Below are positions 28,872 through 36,668 of a stretch of DNA of 64,000 nucleotides, in pieces. The notes below the pieces were generated by a model. The model was given only the letters and a program-made list of their open reading frames with translations. It ran no database searches and was not told the DNA's origin. Where the stretch lies: positions 868,001-932,000 of the forward strand of contig NZ_CP075170.1 in assembly GCF_024399315.1 (NCBI RefSeq), given 5' to 3'. Within the stretch, counting starts at the first letter, position 1; each line of letters starts with the position of its first letter. Position numbers and translations under genes: made by a program. The stretch is from Chryseobacterium sp. MA9. Lineage in GTDB: Bacteria; Bacteroidota; Bacteroidia; Flavobacteriales; Weeksellaceae.

Positions 28872-28908
28872 AAAAAGACCAGATTAAAAAAATAATCTGA
28901 TCTTTTCT
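28872..28908 (-). terminator. Terminator of porin copy 4
   Basis: AAAAGACCAGATTA pairs with TAATCTGATCTTTT (one mismatch) around an A-rich loop, 35 bp after the stop. Confidence 0.8.
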
Positions 28909-28942
28909 ATTGAATATAAAATTTGTTAGTGAATATGTAAGC

Positions 28943-29578
28943 TTATTTAAATTTATAAGCTAATCCTACCTGGAATACATTGTTTCTGACAGCATCAGAT
29001 CCGCTAGGTCTATTTTTAGCGATATCTGTTAAACCTGCTACATATCTTGCTGTAAGTCCTAGGTTTGGAGTGAAATAATACCCAGCACCAAGTCCGATTC
29101 CAAAATTGAATGTATTGAAATTGTCTTTGTAATTGTCTGATGTAGTAGAATCTCCGTTAGATTCATTTTTTAATTTGTTTTTAGCGCTTACCATGAAACC
29201 AAATTCTGGTCCTGCCTCAACATAAAGGTTAGGGATTAAATTATACTGGAACATCACTGGTACAGCAATATAATCTAACTTAGTAGAAGCTGAATATTTT
29301 GTTCCAAGTGCGGTAAAATCTGATTTATTACCATATTGTGAATATAACACCTCCGGCTGAACGCTGAAAGAAGCTGCTAATGGAATATTTGCAAATACAC
29401 CTGCGTTGAATCCTATTTTAGATTTCTGATCATCAAGACCACTGTCTTTTGAAAGTGAAGAAACGTTCATTCCTCCTTTTACCCCGAATGATACTGGATT
29501 AGAAGATGTGTTTCCTGTCTGTTGAGCGAATGCGAATGTTCCTGCAGTTAACGCTAATCCTAAAATTAACTTTTTCAT
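28943..29578 (-). CDS. Outer-membrane beta-barrel protein (array copy 4)
   Basis: A 211-residue paralogue with signal peptide MKKLILGLALTAGTFAFAQ, strands SFGVKGGMNVSSLS, SVQPEVLYSQYG, NLYVEAGPEFGFM, GLGAGYYFTPNLGLTARY and terminal VGLAYKFK. It is the first of the array in genome order on the minus strand. Upstream is TTGGCAAGCAATTTGAA, identical to the copy 1 site except GA for GC at -12. Confidence 0.88.
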   Translation of the reverse strand: MKKLILGLALTAGTFAFAQQTGNTSSNPVSFGVKGGMNVSSLSKDSGLDDQKSKIGFNAGVFANIPLAASFSVQPEVLYSQYGNKSDFTALGTKYSASTKLDYIAVPVMFQYNLIPNLYVEAGPEFGFMVSAKNKLKNESNGDSTTSDNYKDNFNTFNFGIGLGAGYYFTPNLGLTARYVAGLTDIAKNRPSGSDAVRNNVFQVGLAYKFK

Positions 29579-29660
29579 AACTTTAATTTTTTAATTTTAC
29601 TCTTTCTTAATTTTAAATTTTACTACTTGTTCAACATTTTCAGTTGGACGCAGAGTATCT

Positions 29661-29678
29661 TTCAAATTGCTTGCCAAA
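29661..29678 (-). promoter_or_regulatory. Sigma-54-like element of porin copy 4
   Basis: Minus strand TTTGGCAAGCAATTTGAA, sharing 16 consecutive bases with the copy 1 site; -12 is GA. Confidence 0.45.
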
Positions 29679-29703
29679 AATATTTTTTATGACTAAAATC
29701 AAT

Positions 29704-29735
29704 AAAAAAATCACTTAGTGTTTAAGTGATTTTTA
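29704..29735 (-). terminator. Terminator of aroB
   Basis: AAAATCACTTA pairs with TAAGTGATTTT; T-rich on the minus strand side. Confidence 0.75.
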
Positions 29736-29855
29736 AAATAATTAATTGTTTATCAATTAATTATGGATTTAAATAAACATTTGTTTAGAAGGGGTCTAAA
29801 TTGACAATTTTGTTAAAACTACCTTTTAAACCGACTATATTTTTCTAAAAAATAG

Positions 29856-30902
29856 TTAAGCATTATTCAAATTTCTATAAAAAGACAGAGATCCAAGGAT
29901 GTTTTCCTGGCTGCACTGATGGTCATAAGTACAAGAACCTATTCCGGAAAGCAGGGAAAAATTGATTTTACTGTCTGTGTTCTTTTTATCATTCAGTAAT
30001 AATGCCGTGATATCTTCATCTTTAAAATCATTGATATCCAGGTATGGATAGTATCTCTGGACATTTTCGATGACCATATTTGCGTCTGCTTCAGAAATAA
30101 GATTCTCCAGATAAGCCAGATGAGCTTCTGCAATCATTCCCATTGCAACCGCTTCCCCGTGAAGGATAGGATTTCCTTGCTGTAGGCATAAACTTTCCAC
30201 AGCATGACCTATTGTATGCCCGAAATTCAAAGTTTTTCTGATATTCTGTTCATGGAAATCTTTATCTACAACATTCTGCTTAATCTTCATAGAAGTCTGA
30301 ATATGCGGAATTACCGTTTCTACCTCCAGTTTACGAACCTGGATCAGCTGATTCCAATGATTTTTATCAGCAATTAATCCATGTTTAAGCATTTCAGCGA
30401 ATCCGCTTCTTAATTCTTTAAATGGTAATGTTTCTAAGAATTTAGGGAAAATAAAAATCTGTTCCGGGAAAGCGAAAGTTCCTACCATATTTTTATAATG
30501 CATCAGATCAATCCCTGTTTTTCCTCCTATGGAAGCGTCACACATTGATAAAAGGGTTGTAGGAATATTGATGAACTGTATTCCTCTTTTGTAAGTAGAT
30601 GCTACAAATCCGCCCATATCAGTAATCACACCACCACCAAGATTGATAACGAGTGCTTTTCTGTCTGCCTGCATTTCCGTAAGAATTTCCCAAAGCTGAT
30701 TGGCTGTCTGGATATTTTTCATTTCTTCTCCGGCTTCAATCTCTAAAATTTCAAAGCCAAGGTCTGTTTCCATATTTCCTAAAAGAATAGGAAGGCAGTA
30801 TTCATGAGTGTTTTCATCTACAAGGATGAAAATTTTACTGAAAGATTTTTCATGAAGAAACTCGTTAAGCTGAGAAAAATTATCGTTTAATATTGTTATC
30901 AT
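29856..30902 (-). CDS. aroB: 3-dehydroquinate synthase
   Basis: NAD- and metal-dependent cyclase of the shikimate pathway that converts DAHP to 3-dehydroquinate. The signatures NLGGGVITDMGGFVASTYKRG, GGKTGIDLMHYKN, FAEMLKHGLI and the metal ligand region FGHTIGHAVES with HGEAVAMGM are complete. 348 residues is normal. Single gene, divergent from the pseudouridine synthase. Confidence 0.97.
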   Translation of the reverse strand: MITILNDNFSQLNEFLHEKSFSKIFILVDENTHEYCLPILLGNMETDLGFEILEIEAGEEMKNIQTANQLWEILTEMQADRKALVINLGGGVITDMGGFVASTYKRGIQFINIPTTLLSMCDASIGGKTGIDLMHYKNMVGTFAFPEQIFIFPKFLETLPFKELRSGFAEMLKHGLIADKNHWNQLIQVRKLEVETVIPHIQTSMKIKQNVVDKDFHEQNIRKTLNFGHTIGHAVESLCLQQGNPILHGEAVAMGMIAEAHLAYLENLISEADANMVIENVQRYYPYLDINDFKDEDITALLLNDKKNTDSKINFSLLSGIGSCTYDHQCSQENILGSLSFYRNLNNA

Positions 30903-30981
30903 CTTCTAATATTTGTAAAGTTAAAATGTAAACTATAGTGCAAAGTTATGATTCTTAATTTTTAACTCGTAACTAAATTAC

Positions 30982-30989
30982 TATCTTTG
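30982..30989 (+). promoter_or_regulatory. -7 promoter element of the pseudouridine synthase gene
   Basis: TATCTTTG fits the Bacteroidota TAnnTTTG -7 element and is 14 bp before the ATG at 31004, giving a very short leader. Confidence 0.55.
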
Positions 30990-31003
30990 CAGAAATTTTT
31001 AGA

Positions 31004-32182
31004 ATGAGCAGAGATAATAATAATTCAGACAGATCAAAGAGACCAAGAATTTCAACCAAGAAAAGTTCTGATGATTCTCGTGCTTCCAGATCTGGAAATT
31101 CTTCAGGATCAAAACCTTTTAAAAAACCTTTTTCTAAAGACGGAGGTAAACCAGCTCCGGAACATAGAGGGTCTAACTCAAAATTTGACAAGAAGCCTTT
31201 CAAGAGAAATACAGACAGCTCTGAAGGTTCCAACGAAGAAATGGGTTCAAAATCTGAAAGAAAACCATACATCACGAATAAAAGTGAGAGTTTTGAGAGA
31301 AAATCTTTCGGAAAACCAAAAAGAGGAGGAAACAGTTTTGATACAAGAGATAAATACGAAAGAGGTAGTCTGAAATATGGCAGAAGACCCTCTAATGGTG
31401 ATGAAAGAGATGACAGAGCAAAATCTTTTGTACAAAAAAGAAGGTTAAATAAAATTGACAAAGATGTTCATAAAGACACTATCCGTCTTAATAAGTATAT
31501 TGCCAATTCAGGGATCTGCAGTAGGAGAGAAGCTGATGATCTTATTACTCAGGGGCTGGTAGAAGTAAACGGAAAAGTAGTTAACGAAATGGGCTATCAG
31601 GTACAGAAAACCGACAGAGTAGTTTTTGACGGACAAAATATTACTCCGGAAAAACCGGTTTATGTACTTTTGAATAAGCCAAAAGGTTATATTTCTACCA
31701 CGAAAGATGACAAAGCCAGAAAAACAGTAATGGATCTTGTAGCTAATGCTTCTCCTTACAGAGTTTTCCCGGTTGGAAGATTAGACCGTTCCACAACGGG
31801 GGTAATTTTATTGACCAATGACGGACACATGACTAAAAAATTAACGCATCCATCTTTTGATGCTAAAAAGATTTATCATGTAACGCTGGATAAAAAGCTT
31901 ACGGGGGAAGATCTACGTCTTATCGCAGAAGGAATCCGTCTTGATGAAGGTGTAGCAGTTGTTGATCAGATTTCGTACATTGAGGGAAAACCTAAAAATG
32001 AGATCGGGATTGAGATTCATATCGGATGGAACCGTGTTATCAGAAGAATATTCCAAAGATTAGGGTACGAAGTGGAAGCTTTAGACAGAGTAATGTTTGC
32101 AGGATTGACGAAGAAGAATATCAAGAGAGGACACTGGAGAATCCTTACAGAACTGGAAGTAAATAACCTTAAAATGCTTTAA
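31004..32182 (+). CDS. RsuA/RluB-family pseudouridine synthase with a long disordered basic N-terminal extension
   Basis: rRNA pseudouridine synthase. Residues 1-150 are low complexity, rich in Ser, Arg, Lys and Gly (SRSGNSSGSKPFKKPFSKDG and similar), probably an RNA-binding tail. Then come an S4 domain (IRLNKYIANSGICSRREADD) and the catalytic domain with GRLDRSTTGVILLTNDG, catalytic D261. C-terminal IGWNRVIRRIFQRLGYEV is typical. RluB-type modification of 23S rRNA is the best guess, but RluE/RsuA-type targets are possible. It is convergent with pncA. Confidence 0.92.
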   Translation: MSRDNNNSDRSKRPRISTKKSSDDSRASRSGNSSGSKPFKKPFSKDGGKPAPEHRGSNSKFDKKPFKRNTDSSEGSNEEMGSKSERKPYITNKSESFERKSFGKPKRGGNSFDTRDKYERGSLKYGRRPSNGDERDDRAKSFVQKRRLNKIDKDVHKDTIRLNKYIANSGICSRREADDLITQGLVEVNGKVVNEMGYQVQKTDRVVFDGQNITPEKPVYVLLNKPKGYISTTKDDKARKTVMDLVANASPYRVFPVGRLDRSTTGVILLTNDGHMTKKLTHPSFDAKKIYHVTLDKKLTGEDLRLIAEGIRLDEGVAVVDQISYIEGKPKNEIGIEIHIGWNRVIRRIFQRLGYEVEALDRVMFAGLTKKNIKRGHWRILTELEVNNLKML

Positions 32183-32185
32183 TAT

Positions 32186-32372
32186 AATGATGAATTATGA
32201 GTTATAGATGAATAACGGATTCGGGTTTGTAACTTATTTCATTCTTTTAAACAGCACATTTAAGTGTAAAGACTAAAAAAGCGCAGAAAGTAATTCTGCG
32301 CTTTTTATATATCAGACTATGAGTTCTAAAATTTCTATATTAAAATTCATAACTCATAATTTATAATTAATC
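32186..32372. repeat. Intergenic inverted repeat, ATTATGAGTTAT type, around a terminator
   Basis: The arm GATGAATTATGAGTTAT (32191-32207) faces TTCATAACTCATAATTTATA (about 32345-32364) across the convergent junction of the pseudouridine synthase and pncA. A GC-rich terminator hairpin sits inside at 32275-32305. No coding content. Confidence 0.5.
32275..32305. terminator. Bidirectional terminator between the pseudouridine synthase and pncA
   Basis: AAAAGCGCAGAA pairs perfectly with TTCTGCGCTTTT, with A and T runs on either side. Confidence 0.88.
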
Positions 32373-32373
32373 A

Positions 32374-32979
32374 TTACCCCAAAACTGTTACCCCTTTTTC
32401 AATCATCTCGTAGATGGCATCTCTGGCGTTGTCTGGTTTTACGTTTACAGCACGTGTTCCGTTGAAATGAAGACAAGTAACATATCCGTTGGCCACAGCA
32501 TCCTGGGCAGTGAACTTCACACAATAGTCTAATGCCAATCCTACGATTTCAACCAGTTGGATATCGTGATATTTTAAGAAATCATCCAGTCCGGTTTTCA
32601 TAAAGTGATTATTATCCTGGAAACCGCTGTAACTGTCAATTTCTATATTTTTTCCTTTTTGTACAATATGGGTTACTTTGTCTCTGTTCAGATCTTTGTG
32701 GAATTCTGCCCCGAAAGTTCCCTGAATACAATGATCCGGCCACATAAACTGTGGAACACCATTTAGAATAATACTTTCTCCAACCTGTCTGCCATTACTG
32801 CTTGCAAAACTTTTGTGGCCTGCAGGATGCCAGTCCTGTGTCAGAACCACCTGATCATATGCATTTTCCTCCATCAGAAGATTGATATACGGGATAATTT
32901 CGTTGGATCCAGGGACTGCAAGGGCTCCGCCTTCACAAAAATCATTCTGTACATCGACTATTATTAACGCTTTTTTCAT
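32374..32979 (-). CDS. pncA: Nicotinamidase
   Basis: Converts nicotinamide to nicotinate for NAD salvage. Catalytic features are VDVQNDFCEGG with D9, the metal site in TQDWHPAGH and nucleophile C153 in ALDYCVKFTAQDA. 201 residues is typical. Its start lies next to the repeated intergenic element at 32993-33065, and a TAGTTTTG -7-like element can be read on the minus strand inside that element. Confidence 0.95.
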   Translation of the reverse strand: MKKALIIVDVQNDFCEGGALAVPGSNEIIPYINLLMEENAYDQVVLTQDWHPAGHKSFASSNGRQVGESIILNGVPQFMWPDHCIQGTFGAEFHKDLNRDKVTHIVQKGKNIEIDSYSGFQDNNHFMKTGLDDFLKYHDIQLVEIVGLALDYCVKFTAQDAVANGYVTCLHFNGTRAVNVKPDNARDAIYEMIEKGVTVLG

Positions 32980-32992
32980 ATTTTGATTTCTC

Positions 32993-33065
32993 GAATTTTT
33001 GATAAATTTACAAAACTAATCTTCAAAAATTTGTCCAAACCCGAATTATCGGACAAATCGGCAAT
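32993..33065. repeat. Duplicated intergenic element, copy 1
   Basis: 73 bp that recurs at 34458-34532. Both copies begin with the identical 20-mer GAATTTTTGATAAATTTACA, share ATCTTC and AAAATT(T)GTCC, and end in CGGACAAA-n-CGGCAAT. An inverted repeat TTTGTCC-N14-GGACAAA lies at its centre. The copy sits between pncA (minus) and the DEAD-box helicase (plus). Confidence 0.75.
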
Positions 33066-33167
33066 GTAAATTTTTAATACCCCCTGAATGAAGGGATTAA
33101 AATTAAAATAATTAAACTTTGTCTGTACTGTATTAGGTTTTGAGGTGTAAACCAAATATCAATAGCT

Positions 33168-33175
33168 TATCTTTG
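33168..33175 (+). promoter_or_regulatory. -7 promoter element of the DEAD-box helicase gene
   Basis: TATCTTTG matches TAnnTTTG and precedes the ATG at 33193 by 17 bp. Confidence 0.5.
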
Positions 33176-33192
33176 CAGTAAATAAGTATTTT

Positions 33193-34335
33193 ATGTCATT
33201 TGAATCGTTAGGATTATCACACAATATTATTCGTTCTGTTAATAAACTAGGATATTTAAAGCCATTTCCAATACAAGAGCAGGCGGTTCCTGTTATTTTG
33301 CAGGGGAAAGATCTGATGGGGATTGCACAGACAGGTTCCGGGAAAACGGCTTGTTTTGTAATGCCTATTTTAGAAAAACTACAGAATGCTGAAGTTAAAA
33401 AAGACCGTAATGTTCAGGTTTTAATATTGGTTCCTACACGTGAATTGGCTATTCAGATTGATGAAGTTTTCAGAGCTTTTACAGAAAATCTAAAACGGGA
33501 GGTTCGTACAATGGCTGTTTATGGAGGTGTTTCTATCAACCCGCAGATGAAAGGAATGTTTGGGGTAGAAGTTCTTATTGCCACTCCCGGACGTTTATTA
33601 GACTTGATTGACCATAATGCATTGAGTATTTCAGGAATTCAGCATTTGGTGATTGATGAAGCGGATAAAATGTTTCAGCTGGGTTTTGGAGAAGAAATGA
33701 ATAAACTTTTCGCGATGATGCCTGTGGTGAAACAAACTACTTTATTTTCAGCGACTTTAAATGATAAAGTTTCGGAAATGAAAGAACGTCTGTCTATCAA
33801 TCCTACTGTTATCGAAATTAAAAAAGAAGAAGTTGAAATTGATAATATAGAACAGCTGGCATATCATGTTTCACCGGAAAATAAAGGCCCTTTCCTGCGT
33901 TATTTGATTAAAGAAAAAAAGGTAGAAAAGGCTTTGATCTTTGTTTCGTCTACAAGATCTGCGGATAACCTGGTAGAAAAGCTTAAAAAAAATAAAATTA
34001 AGGCGGTGGCTATTCACAGCCAGAAATCACAGGGAGCCCGCAGGAATAATCTGGAAGAGTTTAAAGTAAACGGAGCCCAGATTTTGGTTGCAACAGACCT
34101 GATTGGCCGTGGAATTCATATTGAGTCACTTCCATGTGTGATCAATTACGAATTGCCGCGTTCGCCTTTAGATTATATTCACCGTATCGGTAGAACAGGA
34201 CGTGCTAATGAGAAAGGAACAGCAATTAGTATTCTCACAGATGATGAATTGCAGCATTTCAGAGTGATTCAAAAGAAAATGGGAAAAAAAGTAACTTTAC
34301 AAAGAACAGAAGGTATTGATTTACACGGATATTAA
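33193..34335 (+). CDS. DEAD-box ATP-dependent RNA helicase, RhlE-like
   Basis: 380-residue superfamily 2 helicase core without a long C-terminal tail. Motifs: Q motif (GYLKPFPIQEQAVP), Walker A AQTGSGKT near residue 46, PTRELA, TPGRLLDL, DEAD in VIDEADKMFQLG, SAT in LFSATLN, and HRIGRTGRA. Expected to unwind RNA in ribosome assembly or cold adaptation. It has its own -7 promoter element and a strong terminator. Confidence 0.94.
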   Translation: MSFESLGLSHNIIRSVNKLGYLKPFPIQEQAVPVILQGKDLMGIAQTGSGKTACFVMPILEKLQNAEVKKDRNVQVLILVPTRELAIQIDEVFRAFTENLKREVRTMAVYGGVSINPQMKGMFGVEVLIATPGRLLDLIDHNALSISGIQHLVIDEADKMFQLGFGEEMNKLFAMMPVVKQTTLFSATLNDKVSEMKERLSINPTVIEIKKEEVEIDNIEQLAYHVSPENKGPFLRYLIKEKKVEKALIFVSSTRSADNLVEKLKKNKIKAVAIHSQKSQGARRNNLEEFKVNGAQILVATDLIGRGIHIESLPCVINYELPRSPLDYIHRIGRTGRANEKGTAISILTDDELQHFRVIQKKMGKKVTLQRTEGIDLHGY

Positions 34336-34354
34336 TACCTGCTTTACAATAACA

Positions 34355-34387
34355 AAGGCTTCAGTTTTATAGAACTGAAGCCTTTTT
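34355..34387 (+). terminator. Terminator of the helicase gene
   Basis: AAAGGCTTCAGTT pairs with AACTGAAGCCTTT, followed by TTATTT. Confidence 0.9.
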
Positions 34388-34457
34388 ATTTGGTGGTGAT
34401 ATTCAGCTTTATAAATTGTTATAAGTACAATTAATGCTTTATTCACTTTAAATTATT

Positions 34458-34532
34458 GAATTTTTGATAAATTTACACAAAATGATCTTCGAAAAATTGT
34501 CCCCAAAGGTATTGATCGGACAAAACGGCAAT
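34458..34532. repeat. Duplicated intergenic element, copy 2
   Basis: Second copy of the element at 32993, 75 bp, here 27 bp before the BstA-like gene. The central inverted repeat is kept as TTGTCC-N15-GGACAA although the spacer between the arms has diverged. The arms conserved over a changed spacer suggest a binding site or hairpin under selection. Confidence 0.75.
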
Positions 34533-34558
34533 ATTTAAAAATTAAAAAACCTTGAGCA

Positions 34559-35095
34559 ATGAGTGATTTAGAGAAAAAAAAGTTTCCAATAGGCCAGTTT
34601 GAAGCTCCGGAAAATATCTGTGATACCACATTGGATACTTACATCAACGTAATCAAAGACTTTCCCGGCAGGCTAAAAAACCTCATTGAACATTTTACAG
34701 ACGACCAGTTAGATACTCCTTACAGGGAAGGAGGCTGGACAGTAAGACAGCTTGTGAATCATCTTTCTGACAGTCATATGAATAGTTTTATACGTTTTAA
34801 GCTGGCTCTTACAGAGGATAACCCTACTATAAAACCTTATGATGAAGCCAAATGGGCGGAGCTTCAGGACAGTTTTCATATGCCTGTAAAACCGGCTATG
34901 AGAATATTGAAAGGAACACACCAGAGATGGGTTGTGCTTCTTAAAAGTCTTACGAATAAACAGTTTGAAAGAACTTTTCATCATCCCGAGCACAATAAGA
35001 ATTATAATTTAAGAGAAAGTCTTGCTTTATACGTTTGGCACTGTAATCATCATTTTACTCATATTGAAAATCTGAAGATAGAAAAAGGTTGGTAA
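34559..35095 (+). CDS. YfiT/BstA-like bacillithiol transferase (DinB superfamily)
   Basis: 178-residue DinB-type four-helix protein. It resembles YfiT/BstA, which uses a Ni/Zn-type metal site to conjugate bacillithiol to electrophiles. The His triad is visible as RQLVNHLSDSH and YVWHCNHHFTHI, and FPIGQFEAP at the N terminus is a family marker. The gene leads a four-gene run whose next members include the bacillithiol-linked YtxJ. The stop overlaps the TTG start of the next gene. Detoxification of thiol-reactive compounds is the likely role. Confidence 0.88.
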   Translation: MSDLEKKKFPIGQFEAPENICDTTLDTYINVIKDFPGRLKNLIEHFTDDQLDTPYREGGWTVRQLVNHLSDSHMNSFIRFKLALTEDNPTIKPYDEAKWAELQDSFHMPVKPAMRILKGTHQRWVVLLKSLTNKQFERTFHHPEHNKNYNLRESLALYVWHCNHHFTHIENLKIEKGW

Positions 35096-35550
35096 GAAAA
35101 CGTCTTAATAATCCCATATACTATAAGGAAATTGTAGACCGAATTTCCATGTTATCTGAAAATTCCCCTGGAAGATGGGGGAAAATGAACGTATGTCAAA
35201 TGCTAAAGCACTGTGATCTAGTTCTTCAGGTAGCTTTGAGAAAAGTAGAACTTCCCCGTATCAACATCGTGTATAAGACAATAGGGATATTCACTAAAGC
35301 AGAAATGTATGTCTTCAATAATGGAATTCCCAGAAACATGCCTACTTTTCAAAAACTAATCGTTAATTTTGAGTGTGATTTTGATGCATCAAAAACCAAT
35401 CTGCTGAAAACGCTGGAAGAATTCCGGGAAGCTTGTGAAAAAAGCAACCTGCCGGATGATCACAGATTATTCGGTAAAATGACTGAAAAAGACTGGACAT
35501 TTTTAGAATACAAACATCTTGATCACCATCTAAAACAATTTAATGTATGA
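35089..35550 (+). CDS. DUF1569 family protein
   Basis: 153-residue protein of DUF1569, related in fold to DinB (GRWGKMNVCQMLKHCDLVLQ and a C-terminal LDHHLKQF). The start is a TTG at 35089 inside the last codons of the preceding gene; the first ATG (35149) would remove the first helix of the domain, so TTG with translational coupling is more likely. The stop overlaps ytxJ by 4 bp. Its position makes it a likely third thiol-transferase-like element of a bacillithiol operon. Confidence 0.8.
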   Translation: MVRKRLNNPIYYKEIVDRISMLSENSPGRWGKMNVCQMLKHCDLVLQVALRKVELPRINIVYKTIGIFTKAEMYVFNNGIPRNMPTFQKLIVNFECDFDASKTNLLKTLEEFREACEKSNLPDDHRLFGKMTEKDWTFLEYKHLDHHLKQFNV

Positions 35551-35927
35551 GTTTTTTTGATAAAATATTCGGTGGAAAAAACGAAACCCCTGACCAAAAA
35601 ACATTCTGGAAAAAGATAGAGTCTGAAGAAGATCTTACAAAAGCTATAGAAGACTCTTTTCAGAATAGAATTGCTATATTTAAACATTCAACAAGCTGTT
35701 TTATCAGCAGAACTGTACTGAAGAACTTTGAAAAAGAAGTTGAAAATTCAGACCAGCCGGTCAATGTATATTATCTTGACCTATTGGCCCACAGATCTGT
35801 TTCCAATAAAATAGCGGCAGATTTTGAGATCAGACATGAAAGTCCTCAGCTGATTGTAATAGAGAACGGAAAGCCTCTAAACAATGCTTCACACCAGGAT
35901 ATTTCTTTAAGCCAGATTGTATCATGA
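35547..35927 (+). CDS. ytxJ: Bacillithiol system redox-active protein YtxJ
   Basis: 126-residue thioredoxin-fold protein of the YtxJ family, proposed bacilliredoxin-like factors. The single active-site Cys is C51 in FKHSTSCFISRTVL. The domain's second half (VYYLDLLAHRSVSNKIAADFEIRHESPQL) is typical. Start and stop each overlap their neighbours by 4 bp, so the gene is translationally coupled on both sides. It should act with bacillithiol on S-bacillithiolated proteins in the cytoplasm (family knowledge plus inference). Confidence 0.88.
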   Translation: MSFFDKIFGGKNETPDQKTFWKKIESEEDLTKAIEDSFQNRIAIFKHSTSCFISRTVLKNFEKEVENSDQPVNVYYLDLLAHRSVSNKIAADFEIRHESPQLIVIENGKPLNNASHQDISLSQIVS

Positions 35928-36520
35928 AGAATATAAATGATTATTTAGCCAAAGTTTTAAATGTTCCCCTTCAAAATGTGAACACTTGTAGCCTGCACTA
36001 TGAAGTAAAGAAAATTCCTAAAAATCAGTTTCTTCTTCAGTACGGTGAGATATGCCGGCATATATTCTTTGTAGAAAAAGGATTATTGAAGATGTATTCC
36101 ATTGATAAAAACGGAAAAGAGCATATTATACAGTTTGCTCCTGAAAGCTGGCTGATTTCTGACCGAAGCAGTCTTTATTTTAATGAAAAATCCATTTATT
36201 ATATAGAAGCGGTTGAAGATTCAGAAATTCTGTTTCTGCACCCTGATTTCTTTAATAAATTAGTGGAACAGTTTCCGAACAGTATTGAAAGAAGTGATTT
36301 CCTTCTTCAGAAACATATCAGAAGCCTTCAAAACAGGATTAACTCTTTGCTTGGTGAGACTGCAGAAGAAAGATATATGAAATTCATTAAAATGTATCCG
36401 GATTTACTTTTGAGAGTTCCTCAATGGATGATTGCATCTTATCTTGGAATTACTCCTGAGAGTTTGAGCCGTGTAAGAAAAGAACTGGCAAGAAAAAATT
36501 TCGTTCCGGATAATAAATAA
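35924..36520 (+). CDS. Crp/Fnr-family transcription regulator
   Basis: 198 residues: an N-terminal cyclic-nucleotide-binding-like beta roll (ILQYGEICRHIFFVEKGLLKMY) and a C-terminal winged helix (WMIASYLGITPESLSRVRKEL). The usual cAMP-binding Arg/Glu signature is not obvious, as is common in Bacteroidota members. It ends the bacillithiol-type operon and may control it. It contains Cys residues near the N terminus (VNTCSLH, EICRHIF) that could sense redox state, which is inference. Confidence 0.88.
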   Translation: MKNINDYLAKVLNVPLQNVNTCSLHYEVKKIPKNQFLLQYGEICRHIFFVEKGLLKMYSIDKNGKEHIIQFAPESWLISDRSSLYFNEKSIYYIEAVEDSEILFLHPDFFNKLVEQFPNSIERSDFLLQKHIRSLQNRINSLLGETAEERYMKFIKMYPDLLLRVPQWMIASYLGITPESLSRVRKELARKNFVPDNK

Positions 36521-36524
36521 AAAA

Positions 36525-36664
36525 GGCTGGAAGATGAGAGAGGGAAGCCTGATGTTCTGTAAACACAAAAGAACTTGATCGTTATTATTTAAACATCCTT
36601 ATTAATAAGAATTGACATCATCTATTCTTAAAACTATAATAACTTCCATCTTCCTGCCTCTATC
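36525..36664. repeat. Intergenic inverted repeat, GGAAGATG type
   Basis: GGCTGGAAGATGAGAGAGGG (36527-36546) faces CTTCCATCTTCCTGCCTCTA (about 36644-36663) across the convergent junction of the Crp/Fnr gene and the MocR gene. It is probably a long-stem terminator or a recurrent intergenic element. Confidence 0.5.
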
Positions 36665-36668
36665 TTCC

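Noticed and set aside
30973..31461. 162-codon minus-strand ORF opposite the pseudouridine synthase N terminus
   Set aside because: It mirrors the low-complexity Ser/Lys/Arg-rich region; its Leu/Phe/Ser-rich translation is what the complement of that bias gives.
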